From NCBI GenBank assembly GCA_002189035.1, contig NEEC01000406.1, forward strand, positions 1 through 40,272: a stretch of DNA of 40,272 nucleotides, in the 5' to 3' direction. How positions within the stretch are numbered: the first letter of the stretch is position 1; every line of letters starts with the position of its first letter. The notes under the pieces were generated by a model, which made no database searches, was not told where the DNA came from, and was given only the letters and a program-made list of their open reading frames with translations. The DNA comes from Utricularia gibba (taxonomy: Eukaryota; Streptophyta; Magnoliopsida; Lamiales; Lentibulariaceae). Shown here piece after piece: positions 15,049 to 26,485 of the stretch. The translations under genes were made by a program, and so were the position numbers.

Positions 15049-17662
15049 GAACATGAAGCACATTATTAAATGCAGTCACCACGGAATGCCACGTGAGACA
15101 CTTTCGTTGTGGCTTGTTTTTAATATGTCCACAGTTATCGGACAAACGTAACTCCAAATTATAATACTTGGAGCTCGAAAGGGCTTCCCAACAGTGTGCT
15201 ATGAAGAGCAAGGATCTGCATGTTATGCAAGAGGTGCTTCGCGGACCAGGATGTGCGACGTAGTCATTTTGCGCATCATCATTCGGGTGCATCCTAAAAA
15301 TCACACGTGCAGGATTCATTAAAAATAAATATTTACGCATATCCAGAATATAACAGTGTTGGGATAAGTGATGCACGAAATTCATGATGTAGCATGTGAC
15401 TTTTTTCCAACTTGATCGCATAGTAGATGAATTCTGACACCATATGATTGATGCATTTAGTTGCTATGATACTTCTGATTCTTGATGCACCATTCCCGTA
15501 TACCATGTCTCTAGTGGCTATTTGATTCTTTTCTTGTATGTTGTTCGCATCAATTTCGAGAACATGAAGCACATTATTAAATGCATCACCACGGAATGCC
15601 ACGTGAGACACTTTTCGTTGTGGCTTTTTTTAATATGTCCACAGTTATCGGACAAACGTAACTCCAAATTATAATACTTGGAGCTCGAAAAGGGCTTCCC
15701 AACAGTGTGCTATGAAGAGCAAGGATCTGCATGTTATGCAAGAGGTGCTTCGCGGACCAGGATGTGCGACGTAGTCATTTCATTGCGCATCATCATTCGG
15801 GTGCATCCTAAAAATCACACGTGCACGGATTCATTAAAATAAATATTTACGCATATCCAGAGTGTTGGGATAAGTGATGCCACGAAATTCATGATGTAGC
15901 ATGTGACTTTTTTCCAACTTGATCGCATAGTAGATGAATTTGACACCATATGTTTTGGCTTTGATTGATGCATTTAGTTGCTATGATACTTCTGATTCTT
16001 GATGCACCATTCCCGTATACCATGTCTCTAGTGGCTATTTGATTCTTTTGCCTTGTATGTTGTTCGCATCAATTTCGAGAACATGAAGCACATTATTAAA
16101 TGCATCACCACGGAACACGTGAGACACTTTCGTTGTGGCTTTTTTTAATATGTCCACAGTTATCGGACAAACGTAACTCCAAATTATAATACTTGGAGCT
16201 CGAAAGGGCTTCCAACAGTGTGCTATGAAGAGCAAGGATCTGCATGTTATGCAAGAGGTGCTTCGCGGACCAGGATGTGCGACGTAGTCATTTCATTGCG
16301 CATCATCATTCGGGTGCATCCTAAAAATCACACGTGCACGGATTCATTAAAAATAAATATTTACGCATATCCAGAGTATATAACAGTGTTGGATAAGTGA
16401 TGCCACGAAATTCATGATGTAGCATGTGACTTTTTTCCAACTTGATCGCATAGTAGATGAATTCTGACACCATATGTTTTGGCTGTTGATTGATGCATTT
16501 AGTTGCTATGATACTTCTGATTCTTGATGCACCATTCCCTATACCATGTCTCTAGTGGCTATTTGATTCTTTTGCCTTGTATGTTGTTCGCATCAATTTC
16601 GAGAACATGAAGCACATTATTAAATGCAATCACCACGGAATGCCACGTGAGACACTTTTCGTTGTGGCTTGTTTTTAATATGTCCACAGTTATCGGACAA
16701 ACGTAACTCCAAATTATAATACTTGGAGCTCGAAAAGGGCTTCCAACAGTGTGCTATGAAGAGCAAGGATCTGCATGTTATGCAAGAGGTGCTTCGCGGA
16801 CCAGGATGTGCGACGTAGTCATTTCATTGCGCATCATCATTCGGGGTGCATCCTAAAAATCACACGTGCACGGATTCATTAAAAAAAATATTTACGCATA
16901 TCCAGATATAACAGTGTTGGGATAAGTGATGCCACGAAATTCATGATGTAGCATGTGACTTTTTTCCAACTTGATCGCATAGTAGATGAATTCTGACACC
17001 ATATGTTTTGGCTTTGATTGATGCATTTAGTTGCTATGATACTTCTGATTCTTGATGCACCATTCCCGTATACCATGTCTCTAGTGGCTATTTGATTCTT
17101 TTGCCTTGTATGTTGTTCGCATCAATTCGAGAACATGAAGCACATTATTAAATGCAGTCACCACGGAATGCCACGTGAGACACTTTTCGTTGTGGCTTGT
17201 TTTTAATATGTCCACAGTTATCGGACAAACGTAACTCCAAATTATAATACTTGGAGCTCGAAAAGGGCTTCCCAACAGTGTGCTATGAAGAGCAAGGATC
17301 TGCATGTTATGCAAGAGGTGCTTCGCGGACCAGGATGTGCGACGTAGTCATTTCATTGCGCATCATCATTCGGGGTGCATCCTAAAAATCACACGTGCAC
17401 CGGATTCATTAAAAATAAATATTTACGCATATCCAGATTATAACAGTGTTGGGATAAGTGATGCCACGAAATTCATGATGTAGCATGTGACTTTTTTCCA
17501 ACTTGATCGCATAGTAGATGAAGTCTGACACCATATGTTTTGGCTTGATTGATGCATTTAGTTGCTATGATACTTCTGATTCTTGATGCACCATTCCCGT
17601 ATACCATGTCTCTAGTGGCTATTTGATTCTTTTGCCTTGTATGTTGTTCGCATCAATTTCGA

Positions 17663-18160
17663 GAACATGAAGCACATTATTAAATGCAGTCACCACGGAA
17701 TGCCACGTGAGACACTTTTCGTTGTGGCTTGTTTTTAATATGTCCACAGTTATCGGACAAACGTAACTCCAAATTATAATACTTGGAGCTCGAAAGGGCT
17801 TCCCAACAGTGTGCTATGAAGAGCAAGGATCTGCATGTTATGCAAGAGGTGCTTCGCGGACCAGGATGTGCGACGTAGTCATTTCATTGCGCATCATCAT
17901 TCGGGGTGCATCCTAAAATCACACGTGCACGGGATTCATTAAAAATAAATATTTACGCATATCCTAACAGTGTTGGGATAAGTGATGTGACTTTTTTCCA
18001 ACTTGATCGCATAGTAGATGAATTCTGACACCATATGTTTTGCTTTGATTGATGCATTTAGTTGCTATGATACTTCTGATTCTTGATGCACCATTCCCGT
18101 ATACCATGTCTCTAGTGGCTATTTGATTCTTTTGCCTTGTATGTTGTTCGCATCAATTTC
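17663..18160 (+). repeat. Shortened copy M35 (498 bp) with a 24-bp deletion
   Basis: At 17982-17991 the copy reads GTGATGTGAC, a 24-bp loss in the same place as in M8, M27 and M29 but with a slightly different junction. The AGAGTGTA part of the AT-rich site is missing (~17964), and GA is missing before the start of the next copy (~18160). Confidence 0.8.
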
Positions 18161-19185
18161 GAACATGAAGCACATTATTAAATGCAGTCACCACGGAATG
18201 CCACGTGAGACACTTTTCGTTGTGGCTTGTTTTTAATATGTCCACAGTTATCGGACAAACGTAACTCCAAATTATAATACTTGGAGCTCGAAAGGGCTTC
18301 CCAACAGTGTGCTATGAAGAGCAAGGATCTGCATGTTATGCAAGAGGTGCTTCGCGGACCAGGATGTGCGACGTAGTCATTTCATTGCGCATCATCATTC
18401 GGGGTGCATCCTAAAAATCACACGTGCACCGGATTCATTAAAAATAAATATTTACGCATATCCAGAGTATATAACAGTGTTGGGATAAGTGATGCCACGA
18501 AATTCATGATGTAGCATGTGACTTTTTCCACTTGATCGCATAGTAGATGAATTCTGACACCATATGTTTTGGCTTTTGATTGATGCATTTAGTTGCTATG
18601 ATACTTCTGATTCTTGATGCACCATTCCCGTATACCATGTCTCTAGTGGCTATTTGATTCTTTTGCCTTGTATGTTGTTCGCATCAATTTCGAGAACATG
18701 AAGCACATTATTAAATGCAGTCAAATGCCACGTGAGACACTTTTCGTTGTGGCTTGTTTTTAATATGTCCACAGTTATCGGACAAACGTAACTCCAAATT
18801 ATAATACTTGGAGCTCGAAAAGGGCTTCCCAACATGCTATGAAGAGCAAGGATCTGCATGTTATGCAAGAGGTGCTTCGCGGAGGATGTGCGACGTAGTC
18901 TTCATTGCGCATCATCATTCGGGTGCATCCTAAAAATCACACGTGCACGGATTCATTAAAAATAAATATTTACGCATATCCAGTAACAGTTGGATAAGTG
19001 ATGCACGAAATTCATGATGTAGCATGTGATTTTTTCCAACTTGATCGCATAGTAGATGAATTCTGACACCATATGTTTGGCCATTTAGTTGCTATGATAC
19101 TTCTGATTCTTGATGCACCATTCCGTATACCATGTCTCTAGTGGCTATTTGATTCTTTTGCCTTGTATGTTGTTCGCATCAATTT

Positions 19186-19639
19186 CATGAAGCACATTAT
19201 TCACCACGGAATGCCACGTGAGACAACTTTTTTAATATGTCCACAGTTATCGGACAAACGTAACTCCAAATTATAATACTTGGAGCTCGAAAGGGCTTCC
19301 CAACAGTGTGCTATGAAGAGCAAGGATCTGCATGTTATGCAAGAGGTGCTTCGCATGTGCGACGTAGTCATTTCATTGCGCATCATCATTCGGGGTGCAT
19401 CCTAAAAATACGTGCACGGATTCATTAAAATAAATATTTACGCATATCCTGTTGGGATAAGTGATGCACGAAATTCATGATGTAGCATGTGACTTTTTTC
19501 CAACTTGATCGCATAGTAGATGAATTCTGACACCATAGATTGATGCATTTAGTTGCTATGATACTTCTGATTCTTGATGCACCATACCATGTCTCTAGTG
19601 GCTATTTGATTTTGCCTTGTATGTTGGCATCAATTTCGA
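19186..19639 (+). repeat. Most degraded copy, M38 (454 bp)
   Basis: This is the shortest copy, about 80 bp below full length. Losses include five bases in the CGAGAACATG landmark, about nine in TAAATGCAG (~19200), about 13 in the CTTTTCGTTGTGG tract (~19225), eight (GGACCAGG) at 19354/19355, about 14 at the AT-rich site (~19449), about 12 in TGTTTTGGCTTT (~19538) and five or six in TTCCCG (~19585). The GTCCACAGTTATCGGACAAA to GAGCTC core is still intact. Confidence 0.8.
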
Positions 19640-22600
19640 GAACATGAAGCACATTATTAAATGCATCACCACGGAATGCCACGTGAGACACTTTCGTTGT
19701 TTTTTAATATGTCCACAGTTATCGGACAAACGTAACTCCAAATTATAATACTTGGAGCTCGAAAGGGCTTCCCAACAGTGTGCTATGAAGAGCAAGGATC
19801 TGCATGTTATGCAAGAGGTGCTTCGCGGACCAGGATGTGTAGTCATTTCATTGCGCATCATCATTCGGGGTGCATCCTAAAAATCACACGTGCACGGATT
19901 CATTAAAAATAAATATTTACGCATATCCAGAGTGTATAACAGTGTTGGATAAGTGATGCACGAAATTCATGATGTAGCATGTGACTTTTTTTCCAACTTG
20001 ATCGCATAGTAGATGAATTCTGACACCATATGTTTTGCTTTTGATGCATTTAGTTGCTATGATACTTCTGATTCTTGATGCACCATTCCCGTATACCATG
20101 TCTCTAGTGGCTATTTGATTCTTTTGCCTTGTATGTTGTTCGCATCAATTTCGAGAACATGAAGCACATTATTAAATGCAGTCACCACGGAATGCCACGT
20201 GAGACACTTTTCGTTGTGGCTTTTTTAATATGTCCACAGTTATCGGACAAACGTAACTCCAAATTATAATACTTGGAGCTCGAAAAGGGCTTCCCAACAG
20301 TGTGCTATGAAGAGCAAGGATCTGCATGTTATGCAAGAGGTGCTTCGCGGACCAGGATGTGCGACGTAGTCATTTCATTGCGCATCATCATTCGGGGTGC
20401 ATCCTAAAAATCACACGTGCACGGATTCATTAAAAATAAATATTTACGCATATCCAGAGTGTATAACAGTGTTGGATAAGTGATGCCACGAAATTCATGA
20501 TGTAGCATGTGACTTTTTTCCAACTTGATCGCATAGTAGATGAATTCTGACACCATATGTTTTGGCTTTTGATTGATGCATTTAGTTGCTATGATACTTC
20601 TGATTCTTGATGCACCATTCCCGTATACCATGTCTCTAGGGCTATTTGATTCTTTTGCCTTGTATGTTGTTCGCATCAATTTCGAGAACATGAAGCACAT
20701 TATTAAATGCAGTCACCACGGAATGCCACGTGAGACACTTTCGTTGTGGCTTTTTAATATGTCCACAGTTATCGGACAAACGTAACTCCAAATTATAATA
20801 CTTGGAGCTCGAAAGGGCTTCCCAACAGTGTGCTATGAAGAGCAAGGATCTGCATGTTATGCAAGAGGTGCTTCGCGGACCAGGATGTGCGACGTAGTCA
20901 TTTCATTGCGCATCATCATTCGGGTGCATCCTAAAAATCACACGTGCACGGATTCATTAAAAATAAATATTTACGCATATCCAGAGTGTATAAACAGTGT
21001 TGGATAAGTGATGCCACGAAATTCATGATGTAGCATGTGACTTTTTTCCAACTTGATCGCATAGTAGATGAATTCTGACACCATATGTTTTGGCTTTGAT
21101 TGATGCATTTAGTTGCTATGATACTTCTGATTCTTGATGCACCATTCCCGTATACCATGTCTCTAGTGGCTATTTGATTCTTTTGCCTTGTATGTTGTTC
21201 GCATCAATTTCGAGAACATGAAGCACATTATTAAATGCATCACCACGGAATGCCACGTGAGACACTTTCGTTGTGGCTTTTTTAATATGTCCACAGTTAT
21301 CGGACAAACGTAACTCCAAATTATAATACTTGGAGCTCGAAAAGGGCTTCCCAGTGTGCTATGAAGAGCAAGGATCTGCATGTTATGCAAGAGGTGCTTC
21401 GCGGACCAGGATGTGCGACGTAGTCATTTCATTGCGCATCATCATTCGGGTGCATCCTAAAAATCACACGTGCACGGATTCATTAAAAATAAATATTTAC
21501 ATATCCAGAGTGTATAACAGTGTTGGGATGATGCCACGAAATTCATGATGTAGCATGTGACTTTTTTCCAACTTGATCGCATAGTAGATGAATTCTGACA
21601 CCATATGTTTTGCTTTTGATTGATGCATTTAGTTGCTATGATACTTCTGATTCTTGATGCACCATTCCCGTATACCATGTCTCTAGTGGCTATTTGATTC
21701 TTTTGCCTTGTATGTTGTTCGCATCAATTTCGAGAACATGAAGCACATTATTAAATGCAGTCACCACGGAATGCCACGTGAGACACTTTTCGTTGTGGCT
21801 TTTTTTAATATGTCCCAGTTATCGGACAAACGTAACTCCAAATTATAATACTTGGAGCTCAAAGGCTTCCCAACAGTGTGCTATGAAGAGCAAGGATCTG
21901 CATGTTATGCAAGAGGTGCTTCGCGGACCAGGATGTGCGACGTAGTCATTTCATTGCGCATCATCATTCGGGTGCATCCTAAAAATCACACGTGCACGGG
22001 ATTCATTAAAAATAAATATTTACGCATATCCAGAGTGTATAACAGTGTTGGGATAAGTGATGCCACGAAATTCATGATGTAGCATGTGACTTTTTCCAAC
22101 TTGATCGCATAGTAGATGAATTCTGACACCATATGTTTTGGCTTTTGATTGATGCATTTAGTTGCTATGATACTTCTGATTCTTGATGCACCATTCCCGT
22201 ATACCATGTCTCTAGTGGCTATTTGATTCTTTTGCCTTGTATGTTGTTCGCATCAATTTCGAGAACATGAAGCACATTATTAAATGCAGTCACCACGGAA
22301 TGCCACGTGAGACACTTTTCGTTGTGGCTTTTTTTAATATGTCCACAGTTATCGGACAAACGTAACTCCAAATTATAATACTTGGAGCTCGAAAAGGGCT
22401 TCCCAACAGTGTGCTATGAAGAGCAAGGATCTGCATGTTATGCAAGAGGTGCTTCGCGGACCAGGATGTGCGACGTAGTCATTTCATTGCGCATCATCAT
22501 TCGGGGTGCATCCTAAAAATCACACGTGCACGGATTCATTAAAAATAAATATTACGCATATCCAGAGTGTATAACAGTGTTGGGATAAGTGATGCCACGA

Positions 22601-22792
22601 AATTCATGATGTAGCATGTGACTTTTTCCAACTTGATCGCATAGTAGATGAATTCTGACACCATATGTTTTGGCTTGATTGATGCATTTAGTTGCTATGA
22701 TACTTCTGATTCTTGATGCACCATTCCCGTATACCATGTCTCTAGTGGCTATTTGATTCTTTTGCCTTGTATGTTGTTCGCATCAATTTCGA
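19186..22792 (+). repeat. Run of seven copies in the T state (M38-M44)
   Basis: All seven consecutive copies lack the G in the tract after GTGGCT, in contrast to the alternating or G-rich stretches elsewhere (M33-M37 are all G). The run bridges the end of the deletion-rich block and the start of the homogeneous block. Local duplication of one copy type would explain it. Confidence 0.55.
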
Positions 22793-23319
22793 GAACATGA
22801 AGCACATTATTAAATGCAGTCACCACGGAATGCCACGTGAGACACTTTTCGTTGTGGCTTGTTTTTAATATGTCCACAGTTATCGGACAAACGTAACTCC
22901 AAATTATAATACTTGGAGCTCGAAAAGGCTTCCCAACAGTGTGCTATGAAGAGCAAGGATCTGCATGTTATGCAAGAGGTGCTTCGCGGACCAGGATGTG
23001 CGACGTAGTCATTTCATTGCGCATCATCATTAAAAAAATCACACGTGCACGGATTCATTAAAAATAAATATTTACGCATATCCAGATATAACAGTGTTGG
23101 GATAAGTGATGCCACGAAATTCATGATGTAGCATGTGACTTTTTTCCAACTTGATCGCATAGTAGATGAATTCTGACACCATATGTTTTGGCTTTGATTG
23201 ATGCATTTAATGCTAGATACTTCTGATTCTTGATGCACCATTCCCGTATACCATGTCTCTAGTGGCTATTTGATTCTTTTGCCTTGTATGTTGTTCCATC
23301 AATTTCGCATCAATTTCGA
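22793..23319 (+). repeat. Irregular copy M45 with an 11-bp duplication
   Basis: At 23297-23318 the 11-base string CATCAATTTCG occurs twice in direct succession, the only insertion of this size I found. The same copy lacks the CGGGGTGCATCC segment (CATCATTAAAAAAATC at ~23024-23039) and reads TTTAATGCTAGATAC (~23206-23220) where others have TTTAGTTGCTATGATAC. Several unusual changes in one copy suggest an assembly seam or a rearranged unit. Confidence 0.7.
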
Positions 23320-25978
23320 GAACATGAAGCACATTATTAAATGCAGTCACCACGGAATGCCACGTGAGACACTTTTCGTTGTGGCTTGTTTTTAATATGT
23401 CCACAGTTATCGGACAAACGTAACTCCAAATTATAATACTTGGAGCTCGAAAAGGGCTTCCCAACAGTGTGCTATGAAGAGCAAGGATCTGCATGTTATG
23501 CAAGAGGTGCTTCGCGGACCAGGATGTGCGACGTAGTCATTTCATTGCGCATCATCATTCGGGTGCATCCTAAAAATCACACGTGCAGGATTCATTAAAA
23601 ATAAATATTTACGCATATCCAGAGTGTATAACAGTGTTGGGATAAGTGATGCCACGAAATTCATGATGTAGCATGTGACTTTTTTCCAACTTGATCGCAT
23701 AGTAGATGAATTCTGACACCATATGTTTTGGCTGTTGATTGATGCATTTAGTTGCTATGATACTTCTGATTCTTGATGCACCATTCCCGTATACCATGTC
23801 TCTAGTGGCTATTTGATTCTTTTGCCTTGTATGTTGTTCGCATCAATTTCGAGAACATGAAGCACATTATTAAATGCAGTCACCACGGAATGCCACGTGA
23901 GACACTTTTCGTTGTGGCTTGTTTTTAATATGTCCACAGTTATCGGACAAACGTAACTCCAAATTATAATACTTGGAGCTCGAAAAGGGCTTCCCAACAG
24001 TGTGCTATGAAGAGCAAGGATCTGCATGTTATGCAAGAGGTGCTTCGCGGACCAGGATGTGCGACGTAGTCATTTCATTGCGCATCATCATTCGGGGTGC
24101 ATCCTAAAAATCACACGTGCACCGGATTCATTAAAAATAAATATTTACGCATATCCAGAGTATATAACAGTGTTGGGATAAGTGATGCCACGAAATTCAT
24201 GATGTAGCATGTGACTTTTTTCCAACTTGATCGCATAGTAGATGAATTCTGACACCATATGTTTTGGCTTTTGATTGATGCATTTAGTTGCTATGATACT
24301 TCTGATTCTTGATGCACCATTCCCGTATACCATGTCTCTAGTGGCTATTTGATTCTTTTGCCTTGTATGTTTTCGCATCAATTTCGAGAACATGAAGCAC
24401 ATTATTAAATGCAGTCACCACGGAATGCCACGTGAGACACTTTTCGTTGTGGTTTTTTAATATGTCCACAGTTATCGGACAAACGTAACTCCAAATTATA
24501 ATACTTGGAGCTCGAAAAGGGCTTCCAACAGTGTGCTATGAAGAGCAAGGATCTGCATGTTATGCAAGAGGTGCTTCGCGGACCAGGATGTGCGACGTAG
24601 TCATTTCATTGCGCATCATCATTCGGGGTGCATCCTAAAAATCACACGTGCACCGGATTCATTAAAAATAAATATTTACGCATATCCAGAGTGTATAACA
24701 GTGTTGGGATAAGTGATGCCACGAAATTCATGATGTAGCATGTGACTTTTTTCCAACTTGATCGCATAGTAGATGAATTCTGACACCATATGTTTTGGCT
24801 TTTGATTGATGCATTTAGTTGCTATGATACTTCTGATTCTTGATGCACCATTCCCGTATACCATGTCTCTAGTGGCTATTTGATTCTTTTGCCTTGTATG
24901 TTGTTCGCATCAATTTCGAGAACATGAAGCACATTATTAAATGCAGTCACCACGGAATGCCACGTGAGACACTTTTCGTTGTGGCTTTTTTTAATATGTC
25001 CACAGTTATCGGACAAACGTAACTCCAAATTATAATACTTGGAGCTCGAAAAGGGCTTCCCAACAGTGTGCTATGAAGAGCAAGGATCTGCATGTTATGC
25101 AAGAGGTGCTTCGCGGACCAGGATGTGCGACGTAGTCATTTCATTGCGCATCATCATTCGGGTGCATCCTAAAAATCACACGTGCACGGGATTCATTAAA
25201 AATAAATATTTACGCATATCCAACAGTGTTGGGATAAGTGATGCCACGAAATTCATGATGTAGCATGTGACTTTTTTCCAACTTGATCGCATAGTAGATG
25301 AATTCTGACACCATATGTTTTGGCTTTGATTGATGCATTTAGTTGCTATGATACTTCTGATTCTTGATGCACCATTCCCGTATACCATGTCTCTAGTGGC
25401 TATTTGATTCTTTTGCCTTGTATGTTGTTCGCATCAATTTCGAGAACATGAAGCACATTATTAAATGCAGTCACCACGGAATGCCACGTGAGACACTTTT
25501 CGTTGTGGCTTGTTTTTAATATGTCCACAGTTATCGGACAAACGTAACTCCAAATTATAATACTTGGAGCTCGAAAAGGGCTTCCCAACAGTGTGCTATG
25601 AAGAGCAAGGATCTGCATGTTATGCAAAGGTGCTTCGCGGACCAGGATGTGCGACGTAGTCATTTCATTGCGCATCATCATTCGGGGTGCATCCTAAAAA
25701 TCACACGTGCACGGGATTCATTAAAAATAAATATTTACGCATATCCAGAGTGTATAACAGTGTTGGGATAAGTGATGCCACGAAATTCATGATGTAGCAT
25801 GTGACTTTTTTCCAACTTGATCGCATAGTAGATGAATTCTGACACCATATGTTTTGGCTTTTGATTGATGCATTTAGTTGCTATGATACTTCTGATTCTT
25901 GATGCACCATTCCCGTATACCATGTCTCTAGTGGCTATTTGATTCTTTTGCCTTGTATGTTGTTCGCATCAATTTCGA

Positions 25979-26485
25979 GAACATGAAGCACATTATTAAA
26001 TGCAGTCACCACGGAATGCCACGTGAGACACTTTTCGTTGTGGCTTTTTTAATATGTCCACAGTTATCGGACAAACGTAACTCCAAATTATAATACTTGG
26101 AGCTCGAAAAGGGCTTCCCAACAGTGTGCTATGAAGAGCAAGGATCTGCATGTTATGCAAGAGGTGCTTCGCGGACCAGGATGTGCGACGTAGTCATTTC
26201 ATTGCGCATCATCATTCGGGTGCATCCTAAAAATCACACGTGCACGGGATTCATTAAAATAAATATTTACGCATATCCAGTAACAGTGTTGGGATAAGTG
26301 ATGCCACGAAATTCATGATGTAGCATGTGATTTTTTCCAACTTGATCGCATAGTAGATGAATTCTGACACCATATTGATTGATGCATTTAGTTGCTATGA
26401 TACTCTTGATGCACCATTCCCGTATACCATGTCTCTAGTGGCTATTTGATTCTTTTGCCTTGTATGTTGTTCGCATCAATTTCGA
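25979..26485 (+). repeat. Shortened copy M51 (507 bp) within the homogeneous block
   Basis: An isolated deletion-bearing copy among full-length neighbours. It lacks GAGTGTA at the AT-rich site (~26281), most of GTTTTGGCTT (~26374) and TCTGAT (~26405). These are the hotspots seen in the left half, so the process is not limited to that half. Confidence 0.75.

Larger units (their letters stand above)
3719..20154 (+). repeat. Satellite sub-block 2: deletion-rich copies (M8-M39)
   Basis: These 32 copies average about 514 bp, with nine of 511 bp or less and a minimum of 454 bp. The losses are many separate deletions of 1-25 bp, clustered at the same places in different copies. Hotspots are the AT-rich CCAGAGTGTATAACAG site, the GTTTTGGCTTTTGATTG tract, the CTTTTGCCTTGTATGTTG tract, the GCGGACCAGGATG segment, and the homopolymers GGGG, AAAA and TTTTTT. 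The segment between the TTATCGGACAAACG motif and GAGCTC is almost untouched. No other sequence class is present. The block may be a biologically eroded older part of the array or a poorly polished stretch of assembly. Confidence 0.8.
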
